Assembly (NCBI GenBank): GCA_025917655.1
Contig: CP084619.1
Coordinates: 2,771,001 to 2,835,000 of the forward strand
Direction: 5' to 3'
Origin: Chlorella sorokiniana
Lineage: Eukaryota; Chlorophyta; Trebouxiophyceae; Chlorellales; Chlorellaceae
Length of the DNA: 64,000 nucleotides
A model generated the notes under the pieces. That model was not told the DNA's origin, ran no database searches, and was given only the letters and a program-made list of their open reading frames with translations. Positions 54,820 through 64,000 of the stretch are shown here, piece by piece. The translations under genes were made by a program, and so were the position numbers. How positions within the stretch are numbered: the first letter of the stretch is position 1; each line of letters begins with the position of its first letter.

Positions 54820-57800
54820 ATGGTGTACTGCACAGCATGTGCATGCGAGGTGGACGTGGAAGTCGACGATGCGAACGGCTTCTCGTGAGTCCAGCACTCC
54901 GTCCCCCTTTGCCGCGCCCTGCGCACCCTGCAGTCTTTCTCATCGCCCCTACAGCTTATTTGTGAACCATGGGGCCATGCAGTGCCGCGTCTGGCGTGGG
55001 ACTGCTGCCAGTGGAGGGGGAGTCTGCCGGCGCCCTGGCGGCGCCTCCTCGCCGCCCTCCAAGCTGCCACGTGTGTCGGCCCCCTGCCCTCGCAGGTGCT
55101 GCGTCCAGTGCGGGCGCGTGCTGGAGGACACCGCCTTCTCCGCCGACGTCACCTTTGCCAAGGACGCGGGCGGGGAGAGCACGGTGGTGGGCCAGTTTGT
55201 GAGCGAGACGGGTGTGGCCCGCGGCATCGGCCGCATCCACGGCGGCCGCGTGTACGCCTACCAGGCCGACTCTCACGAGAAGGCGCAGCAGCGCGGGCGC
55301 CAGGAGATTGCGCACCTGGTGGACATGCTGAGCGTGCGGCCGCGCGAGGAGAGCATCGAGGGTGTGCGCGCGCGGCGCCGCCGCTGGGGACTGTTGCCAC
55401 TGGCGGCAGCTGCTGGGTGTCGGGCGGCCCGCTCTCTCGCCACACACACCCCACCCTTGACGCCCCCTGCTCCCGCCCCCGCCCCCCGCAGCGCACCGGC
55501 TGTACAAGATTGCGCTGCAGCGCGGCTTCACGCGGGGTCGGCGCACCGCGCAGGTCGCCGGCGCCTGCCTCTACCTCATCTGCCGCCAGGACGCCAAGCC
55601 CTTCCTGCTCATCGACTTCAGCGACGCGCTGCAGGTCAACGTGTTCACCCTGGGCGCCGTCTTCCTGCAGCTGGCCAAGCTGCTGCGCGTGGCAGACCAC
55701 CCAACCTTTGCCAAGTGAGGGGCGGCTGTTGGTTTTAAGGGGGCCTGCGGCCCTTGTCCCCCACCCTCCTGGGCTTCCGCTGCAGCCTGCACAGCCGGCA
55801 GCGTGCAGGTACACTTGAGGGTGCGGTGTGCATGCGCCAAGCCACCCACCTGCGCCTGGGGGCCTGTGGCGCAGGATGCTGCCGACCCTGCCTGCCCCCC
55901 CCCCTGCTGCCCCCCAGGCCCGTGACCCCTCCCTCTACATCCACCGCTTTGCCGACCGCCTCGACTTTGGCCGCTCCATGCACTCGGTGGCCAACACGGC
56001 GCTGCGCCTGGTGGCCTCCATGAAGCGGGACTGGATCCAGACGGGCAGGCGCCCTCGGGCATCTGCGGCGCCGCGCTCTACATCGCAGCTCACATCCACG
56101 GTGTGTGTGTGTAGCTGGCTGGGGGTGGCGGTGGGGTGTGTGTGTAGGGGGGGCATGGCAAGGGCGGCTGGCTCTGGGCTGCACATGCCTGCAGGCGGGC
56201 CTTCCGTGTGGGGCCTGCTGCCGGCGGCGCGCCAGTCCCTGCTACCGATGGCCTGCATGCCGTTGGGGCGCTGCCTGTTCCCACCGCCACCACCCAGTGA
56301 AGCGCTGCCCTACCCCCCCCCGCAATGCCGCCCCAGGCTTTGAGCGGTCGATCCGGGACGTGGTGGGCGTGGTGCACATCGGGAGCACACGCTGTCCAAG
56401 CGCCTCTACGAGTTCTCCTCCACCTCCGCCTCCGCCTACACCGCCGACGAGTTTGACGCACGGGCGCGCGAGATCGAGGCGCAGGAGAGCGCGGCGCTGG
56501 AGGCGGCGCAGCCCGCAGAGGCCCCCGTGGGGCTGCTGGAGGGCGGCGGATGCGAGCACCTGCGTGAGCCAGGGGGCGGTGTGTGTGTGTGTTTTAAGGG
56601 GGGGGGATGCCTTCCACTTTAGGGGCATGGCTGCAGGGCTGCAGGGCCGCAAAGACGCGTTTGCCTGCAGCAGCCCCCTGCTCAGCGGGCTGGCAACACC
56701 TGCGCGCCCTGATCCTCCCCTGCAGGCATGGGTGAGGCCCACTTTGCCCACGCCATGTGCCGCGCTTGCTACCTGGAATTCATGCAGGCGAGCGGCCGCC
56801 ACTGCGGTCCCTCCACCCCGCCCGCCTGGCAGCGCCGCTGGTGCCGCGCGCTGAGGCCCACCAACCCTCCGCCTCCTCCCACCACCTCAGCCCTGCCCAC
56901 CAACACCCACACCTGCGCCCCCTGCCCCATCTTGCAGTCCAGCGGCGGCGTGTACAACGGCGCCAACCCGCCCGCCTACGAGCGCAACCGGCGGCGGGAG
57001 GTGGCGCAGCTGCTGGCCCTGCCGCAGCCGGGTGCGCATTGGGAGGGGTTTCCAGGGCTGAAGAGCCCTGGCTGGCTGGCTGGCTGCCAGGCTCCCTGCA
57101 CCTGCCCTGGCCCGCACCCTGCCGCTCATGGCCCAGCGCCGCATCGCAGCACTGCCTCTGACTCCTGCCCTCGCCCCCCTTCCCCGGTTGCAGAGGGCGA
57201 GGGCAGCGAGGGCGACGAGTACGACCAGGAGGAGCAGGGTATTGCGGAGGCCATGGTCACAGCCTTCCACGACTCCAACCTGCAGCAGTTCAGCCGCTTC
57301 CTGCCCAGCAGCGGAGGCGGCGGCGGCGCAGGAGGGCGGCGACGCTCGGCAGCAGCGCGGCGCAGCCCCGACCTGGCGGCAGAAACAGACGCGGAGGAGG
57401 CCAGGGGCGGGCGGAACGGTGGCCGGGCAGAGGAGCAGCAGGCGCAGCAGGAGGCGGGGGAAAAGAGCAGCACGGTGAGGAGGAGCAGCTGGAACAGCCC
57501 GCAAAGAGGCGGCGCGGAGGCAAGGCGCAGCCGGACTCAGCAGCACCGGCAGCAGCAGCACCAGCAGGGCCTGGCGTCGGCCCTTCCCAGCTGTCGGAGC
57601 AGACGGCGGACGCACCGCCGCCGCCTGCAGGAGCAGGAGCAGCTGATGAAGCGGCGGCGCCGCCGGCAGGCACCCACTCCCAGCGCTCCGACCAGACGGC
57701 GGCAGCCGGGGGGGGGCGCCGCGCGGCAGATGGCAGCGAGGACGAGGGGGATGAGGAGGAGGCTGCGGTGGGCCCCGCTGCCATCGTGCCGGTGCCTCAG

Positions 57801-59026
57801 CCTGCCGCGGTGTCGGGCGGGGTGGGCGGGGGCGAGGGCGAGGAGGGGGCGGGGGCGAGGACACGCTGTCAGACATTGATGACGCCGACGTCGACATGTA
57901 CCTGGCAGACGACGCGGAGGTGGGTGGGTGGGGTGGGTGGTGGCGGCGGTGACTTGTATGAGTGGGAGGAGAGGGTGGGGGCGTACTCAAGCAGCGCGGG
58001 GGCAGCTCTCGCTGCCAACTGCTGAGCGTCATTCTGCGGCTGAGCGTCATGGCTGGCCCCCTCCCCCGGACCATTCCATGCACACCCAACTCACACGCAC
58101 ACGCACGTGGCACCACCCACGCTTGCCACACCCACGCCTGACGCCCGCACAGGTCAAGTGCAAGGAGGAGATTTGGAACATGATGAACCGCGACTGGCTG
58201 GAGAAGCAGGCGCAGAAGCGGGCGGCGCAGCAGGCCGCGGAGCGCGCCGTCGCGGAGCAGGCGGCGGCGCAGGAGGCGGCGGAGGCGGCGGGCGTGGCGT
58301 ACAAGCGCGGCCGCGGCCGCCCCGTGGGCAGCAAGACCAAGAACCACCGCGCCTCAGCCCTGGCCGACATGCCGCCCGCTGAGACGGCGCAGGAGGTGGG
58401 CCCAGCCGCGGGTTGCCGGTTTGTGTGTGTGTGTGGTGTGTAGGGCAGGGGCCTTGCCCTGCGGTTGCACGCAGGGAGAGAGCGGCCCGAGGGCGGCGCC
58501 GCGATGTGCCCCTCTGCTCTGTGTAGGCCCTATTTTTCAACACACACCCGCCCCCCTTTGTCCTTCAGGCCGCCATGCGCATGCTGGACCACCGCAAGCT
58601 GTCCAAGAAGATCAACTACTCGGCCCTGGCAGACCTGTTTGCAGACGGCGGCGGGGGGGGGGGTGGGGAGCCGCCCGCCCTGGCTGCCGAGGTGCTGGAG
58701 GCGGAGGAGGACAGGGGGGGCGGGGCCAGGCGGTGACGGCGGCCATGCGCCAGCGGCGGCAGGAGCAGGAGCGGGAGGAGGCGCGGCGCGAGGCGCGGCA
58801 GCAGGCGGCGCTGGAGGCGGAGCGGCGCCGCGTCGGCGGCCTGGGCCTGCCCATCGCCGGCGGCAAGCTGGGTGGGGGGGGGCTCCTGGGGGCGCGCGGC
58901 GGGCTGGGAACGGGCATGCGGCGGCCAGGCGGCCTGGGCTCGCTGAGGGATGCGCCGCTGCGCAGCCAGGCAACCGCCAGCGCGGCTGGCGGCAGCGCCA
59001 AGAAGTCGGTGCGCTTTGCAGACTGA
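54820..59026 (+). CDS. BRF1: BRF1, TFIIIB subunit for RNA polymerase III
   Basis: Bridges TBP and RNA polymerase III at tRNA and 5S gene promoters. Exon 1 ([20 protein letters not shown]) joins in phase to [20 protein letters not shown], forming the TFIIB-type zinc ribbon. The cyclin folds follow: [78 protein letters not shown], then [56 protein letters not shown] and [20 protein letters not shown]. After an acidic, Gln/Arg-rich linker the Brf1 TBP-binding region appears as [20 protein letters not shown] and [20 protein letters not shown], then [16 protein letters not shown]. It ends KKSVRFAD. Bases seem missing at 56052-56054, 56381-56383 and 58714-58720, and at least once in the Gly/Glu-rich linker. 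Confidence 0.92.
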
Positions 59027-59696
59027 GGCGCACACACAGGCCCCGCTGTGGACCAGCCCTCACCCGTGCTGCCCTCCGCTGCCCTGCTCCTCACGGTACT
59101 CCGCTGCACCCCCACATTCCATCCACCCCCTCAATAATGTGCATTGCCACTGCCTTATTAAACAAGTTAGGCAGACATGGGTGCAGAGAGGAAAGAGGGG
59201 GAGCAATGTGTGTGGGTATCGTGTGTGGGTGTGGGGGGACGCTCTTGTGGTTGCCATAAGACCCGGATGTGGGAAGAAAAGGGGAAGAGCAGTTGGGAGG
59301 GGGACCTGGTTGCCATGAAACCCCAAGTGATAGACTGCAGTGCCGGGTGACCCAGTGACAGCAAGCAGGTGCTCCTGAAGCGTGCAATGACGCAGTGGTG
59401 CCAGTGACAGCAGGTGACCCCAGGGCTGCTGGGGACGGATCGGTTAGTGTGATGAGGGGGATCGGACGAATCAAAAAGACCAATCAAAAAGGTCTTGCGG
59501 CTCCTGTGGTGCAGGAGTGTTCTGAAGTGCGGCAACTGTGGTTCTGTTCCGGTGTGAGCAACAAAAGCTGGAAGCAGCTGTGCGTCTGATAGCAGCGGTG
59601 GAGCCTTGCCTTTTTGTGTGTGTGTGTGTGTGGAGGGGGGGGGAGGGGGAAGAGTGGGGAGGAGGGGGCAACAAAGGGCTTGCTCGAGGGCACAGT
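59027..59696. other. Convergent 3' regions of BRF1 and the AP2 gene
   Basis: A 670-base tail-to-tail spacer. It contains near-repeats of GTGACCCAGTGACAGCA and related strings (59347-59420), two copies of AATCAAAAAG-like sequence (59470-59492), and a (GT)n run followed by G-rich sequence at 59613-59660. No gene seen; probably 3' UTR and spacer. Confidence 0.5.
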
Positions 59697-62547
59697 TTAG
59701 CTTGACTGTTCATGACCACCACCAGACTCGTGGTGGGATGCAGCACCAGCAGCGCCATCCAGCGCTGCCTGGGCAGCAGGCGACGCCAGCTCTGGAAAGC
59801 TCTGCGACAGCCCAGGAACGAAGTGTCAGGTTGACTTGCACTCAGGAGGTTGTGAGCTGGCAGCCACTGCCAAGCCAGCAGGCCTCACCTCGCAGCCTCC
59901 CTTGACCCACTTCTCGAACAGGGCGGGGGTGCTCTGAATTTCGGCAAACCTGCGCCAGTCGGGTGCAAGGGTCGCCAGCAGTTGGCTGCCACCAGCCAAG
60001 GCTTGCACGTGTCAGTGCTTCGCAGGGTGCTTCAATCACACGCACATGTCCTGCTCAAGCCATCCCGCCCTCCCCCAGCCCCACTCCAAAGCCCACCTGG
60101 GGTCCTCCCGCACCAGCCGCTGCTGCCACTGGTGGTAGTCCCCCAGCTCGGAGCGGTACTCCCCCAACGCAAAGTTGGTGGCTGCGGAGGTGCCGCGCAG
60201 GCGCACCAGGCAACGGTCGTAGGCGCGGGCGGCATCCACCTCCTGAGCGGTTGCCAGGGGAACAAGAGGGGTGACGGGTTGTGAGGACGGCGGTGGCTTA
60301 CGGTTGAGACACAGGAAAAGACACCTTGGAACCAGCGCACAGAAGGCGGGCCCTCCATGGGATACCCAGGGGGCGGGCGGCTGTGCTTGGGGGCTAGGGC
60401 CACTTCCCTCGAGCACCCCTTTGCGCATACACTCACACACACGCCCCCTTCTCTCCGCGGCACATCCACCCACACCCACCTCCACAAACAGGCCCAGGTA
60501 GATGTTCTTGGAGCCGGGCACCCGATGCGCGCCTCCCAGCGGCCCGAGGGGTGGTGCGTCACGCCGCGGTAGGTGGAGGTGCCGCGGCTGAAGCCCTGGC
60601 TCTGGCGCCTGCGCGGCGGCAACGCACCGGGGCCCGGGGGCGGGGTGAGTGCAGCAGGCAGGCAGCCGCCGGTTGGGGCCCCCGGTCTCCCCCACCCTGC
60701 GCACCTGCTCGTGGCCCCCATCTACCTTCCCCCCCGCCCCCACCCTGTCCCCCCCCACACACACACACCTGACCGCCATCACCAGCTCCTCCATGGACAT
60801 GCGGTCGATGCAGCCCAGGAGGTCGCCGTACTTGTCCAGCGGGAAGTTGGTGCGCACGCGGCGCCCCTTGGCCTTGATGGCCGCAATGTCGTACGCCTCG
60901 GCCGCGTGCTCCTCCTGCTCGTACCCACCTGCGCAGCGCCGCCCAGGGGGGCATGTGCATGGGTGAACAGGCATGGAGGGAGGGGGCAGCCTGCAGGTGA
61001 CTTCACAGCAGCACCCGGGCTGGCGCGATGGATGGGGGCAAATGGTGCCCAGTCGGCTCCCCATCGCCCGCTCACCTAGGTACACCTGGCGCCCCAGCTC
61101 CTTCACCCAGATGTGAGCCTGGAGAGAGGGAGGCGGGGATCCCAAGCTATCAGCAAGCGGCCGTGCCAGTTGCATAGGAAGCACGTTGGCCAGGCTCACC
61201 TCGAAGCGCCCGACCGGCGGTGGCGGGTGACGCCCGGAAGCGGCTGCTGCGGTCTGCCCGCCCCGCCGCGCCGCCGCTCCCGCCGTCGGCTGCCGCCGCG
61301 CCCGGCCTGGCGCGACGGCGGCGCTTGGCGCCCGCCACCGGGGCTGTCTTGGCCTTGGGGCGGCCGGGCGGCGGCGCTTCCTGGGTCGCTCCTCCTCCGA
61401 GGACGAGGGCTCCTCCTCGCCCTCCTCGCTGCCCTGCTCACTCTCCTCCGTCATGAGTGCGGCAGCCGAGGTGCGGCGGGGCACCCGCTGCGCCTGCTGC
61501 TGCTGCTCGTCGTCCAAAGCCTCCAGCCCGCTGGCCGAGGGGGAGCCGAGGCTGCAGCCCGAGGGGCGTGGTGGCCCTGCTGCTCCACCGACAAGGAGCC
61601 ATTGGTGGAGGCCTTGCCGGGCGTGTGGTGAGAGGGTGCCCTCTGGGGCTCGTACCCGCCGCTGCCTGTGTGCTCCACCGCCGGCTGCGCATGCATCATG
61701 AGGTGGGGCAGTGGCAGCCGCTGTGGCACGGGCTGGCTGTGCGACGGATGCGGGCAGGGCCCGCCCGCCAGGCCTGGCTCGCCGCCGCAGAGGGCGCCGC
61801 TGTGGCCGTGCTGCAGGTGCTGCCACCCCTGGCAGGGCTCCACTTTGCCGATGACGTAGCTGGCCAGGGGCTGGTCCAGGGTGAGGCCTGGCGGCGGCAG
61901 CATGCTCGGGTGCGCCGCGTGCGGGTGCAGCCCTACCATGCCTGCAGCGCTTGATGAAGGGTGTTGGAAACAGGTCTGTGCTGCCAGGAGACGTCAGGCA
62001 ACACCTCAAACTGCAGGTCTGCCTCAACACTGACTGGCCAGGGCTCACCGTAGTAAGCGGAAAGGTGGGCCGCGCCGCCCGAGGCGCTCCAGTCCAGCAG
62101 GGGGTGCAGGGCGTGGCTGCCGCCCAGATGCAGCACATGCGCTGCGCCGTCCTCGCCACAGCCGCCCTCCGCCAGCCCCTTGGCACGGAGGAGTGCAGCG
62201 ATGGAGACGTGGGAGAGGGTGTGGTGGCCTGAGGGGCCTCCGGGAGGCAGGGGCACCTCAGGTGTCAGCATGGTCAGCGGGGGAGGGCGTCCAAGGCACC
62301 GTGCTGCGCCAGCTCCCCCATGCGCCATGCTGCTGTGGCTGACCCCGCAGCTGCTGCCGGGCATGTCAGCCATCAGGTCCTCGTGGTGGCCTGCGGGGCA
62401 AGCAAGGGCAGGGGCCACCGCGCAAGCGGTCAGCGTTCTCAGCGCCCAGCCCACCTGCGACCTCGGCAGTGACGCAAGCCATTACTGCGACCGTCGCAGC
62501 AGGACGCAACACCTAGCAGCGCTGCTGCCCTCACCGAAAACTTCCAT
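59697..62547 (-). CDS. Double-AP2-domain transcription factor (AP2/ANT type)
   Basis: Predicted nuclear DNA-binding regulator of the plant AP2/ERF superfamily with two AP2 domains. A tiny first exon (MEVF plus one base) splices in phase to [19 protein letters not shown] long Gly/Pro/His-rich region follows. AP2 domain 1 (about 61270-60780) reads [57 protein letters not shown]. The linker is [20 protein letters not shown]. Domain 2 (about 60590-60130) reads [71 protein letters not shown] and WLG-like elements are present in both. C-terminal exons give [20 protein letters not shown], then a strong GTGAGG donor and a last exon ending HEQSS; without that splice the frame would stop at 59826. Missing bases at 61209-61211, 61233-61235 and 60521-60523 (C-runs, plus strand) break the domains. 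Confidence 0.9.
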
Positions 62548-64000
62548 GTGGGTGCAGGGGAGCTCAGCTGGTCCGCCAGCTCTGCCTCAAGGTGCAGGGC
62601 AGCCATTTGCAGCGCTCAGGCCTGGGCCACGGCAGGGGCGACAGGGGCAGGGGCAGGTTTAGCGCGGCAGCGGTCTGCTGCCCCCAAGAACTGCTGGATC
62701 GCGTTCTGGTGGTTCCTTGCCTCTCTGCTTGCCATGCACATGCAGGCGGTCAGCAGGAGCTCGGGTCCAGGGCGCGAGGCACTAGGGCTGCTGCTGCTGT
62801 TGCAGCCCACCCTCCACCCAAGCCCCAGCAGCAAGCACAGCATGCAGCAATTTACAGCAGCAGTCCGCACGTGCAAAGGGCAAAGAACCTCGTGAAGGGC
62901 TGCTGGCGTACCTCCTGCAGCGCCAGACTGCTCCTGCAGACCTCCAGGCGATGTGACCAAGTATGTGGGCAGCTTGAGCAAAGGCAGCCTGCTCCTGGTG
63001 AGCAGGCCCTCAGCAGCCACGAGCAGCAGTACCTTCAACCTTGGCACCAACTGCATCAGCACGAGTGGAGAAGATTTGGAAGCCGAGCATGGCTGTTGGC
63101 AGCAGGCTGCCATGGGCTCTACGAGAGGCCAACAGAGGCTCACTGTGAAGGTGGGAGGGCAGGGGGCAGGGTTGGACGCTTTATACGCCACGGAGCTGGC
63201 TGAACGCGGCTTGCAAGGATGGCGGTGTGAAGCTTGCCACTAAATCAACACGTTCGCAGAATCGCACGGAGCAGTGCCGCTCGTCTCTTGCCGAGGCAAG
63301 GCCGGGGAGCTGGCCGTGAGCCACGAGGCACGTCCGTCTCGCTTCGAGGCGTCTTTCAGCTCTGTGAATGGCAGTACTTAGGTTACTCAGGCACTTTACA
63401 GAGGAGCTGCGCGCTCAGAGCGAAGTTTGAGGCAGTTCTGCCAGGGAAGTACAGAAACAGTACATGAGGATTGCGACTCGAATTTTTTTGCTGCCTGCCT
63501 GACACCCGCACCCTTGTGATTATGCATGGCACAACTGTATCCTCTGGTGTCATACTGTTGGGCCATGCTCCTGAACAGTTTGTGCAAGTTGGGTGCACCC
63601 GTGCTTGACGTACACCCATGTTGGGGACAGCCGTGGACGTACGCCCATGCGTAGCCAGTCAGGCAGCAGCCGCCTTCAGAGTCCTCCTGAAACTTAGGTG
63701 AACCTCAACATCATCATTCATTAATCAGTTCTATGATGTCAAATCTTCATACAGAAAGACAGAAGCACGATGGCGCCCCACCTGGGCGGCACGGGCGGCC
63801 GGCAGCCCTGCTGACTTGGCGTCCGCCCGCCGTGCAGTCAAAAAGCGCGAAGGGCGGACGCAATCAATTCAGTTTGTACCACGTGCGCCTTCCACTCCTT
63901 TCATTGCTGTGTAAGTTGGCGTCGCGACCCCGCACTGCAAGTGAGGTTTCGCTGAAAGCGGGGCAGGCCTACACAGAACAGTCCTGATCGTAAAATGCCG
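62548..64000. other. Upstream region of the AP2 gene, no gene recognised
   Basis: About 1.45 kb. Part must be promoter and 5' UTR of the AP2 gene. Open frames on both strands at 62600-63250 look like GC-driven shadows and match nothing I know. GC falls after 63380. A short motif, GACGTAC-CCCATG, occurs twice at about 63607-63650. I see no RNA gene or mobile element. A gene starting beyond the window cannot be excluded. Confidence 0.4.

Noticed and set aside
59340-59500. Small repeats and GTGACC-like strings as a structured RNA or mobile-element end
   Set aside because: Copies are short and imperfect, with no target-site duplication, inverted repeat or conserved RNA core visible.
62600-63250. 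Possible protein genes on either strand upstream of the AP2 gene
   Set aside because: No conserved motif, no convincing splice pattern, and the frames on the two strands mirror each other as expected for GC-driven shadows.

Overview
The window is nuclear DNA from a green alga. It is very GC-rich, almost every gene is broken by many short GT-AG introns, and the protein families are of plant/green-algal type: a plastid ATP/ADP carrier, a thylakoid-type FKBP, sterol 24-C-methyltransferase, a double-AP2 transcription factor and a plant-type tandem D-Ala-D-Ala-ligase-like protein. A Chlorella-like trebouxiophyte is the best guess, by inference only. I saw no prokaryotic operon, organelle DNA, transposon, tRNA, rRNA or CRISPR array.

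Layout, left to right: ZRANB3-type SNF2 helicase with HNH nuclease (-, 661-7051); lumenal FKBP (-, 7377-8454); COX10 heme O synthase (+, 8850-10750); eIF3f (-, 11261-12663); plastid ATP/ADP antiporter (-, 13357-16640); RGG/WD40 protein of ZFWD type (+, 17389-19628); mitochondrial uL11 (-, 20025-20663); SAP plus tandem ATP-grasp protein (+, 21074-29856); secreted SOUL protein (-, 30101-31623); STT3 (+, 32231-37204); J-domain protein and an overlapping small coiled-coil protein (-, 37417-38875); SMT1 (+, 39061-41297); cytosine-5 DNA methyltransferase with PWWP, CXXC and Tudor-like modules (-, 41807-49319); otubain (+, 49597-53119); UEV1/MMS2 (-, 53476-54172); BRF1 (+, 54820-59026); AP2 transcription factor (-, 59697-62547). 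Strands mostly alternate, so neighbours share short divergent promoters or run tail to tail.

The genes are mostly unrelated housekeeping functions: translation, Pol III transcription, N-glycosylation, sterol synthesis, heme A synthesis, plastid energy exchange and ubiquitin signalling. ZRANB3 and UEV1/MMS2 both belong to post-replication DNA damage tolerance, but they lie far apart and this is probably chance. Two proteins look unusual: the multi-reader DNA methyltransferase, and the SAP/tandem ligase-like protein, whose ATP-grasp halves both appear to have lost catalytic residues.

An important caution: many conserved reading frames are interrupted by single missing bases inside G or C runs (at least twenty cases listed in the findings). 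These look like assembly errors, not pseudogenes. CDS spans below run from start codon to stop codon across introns; frames were followed by conserved protein sequence.
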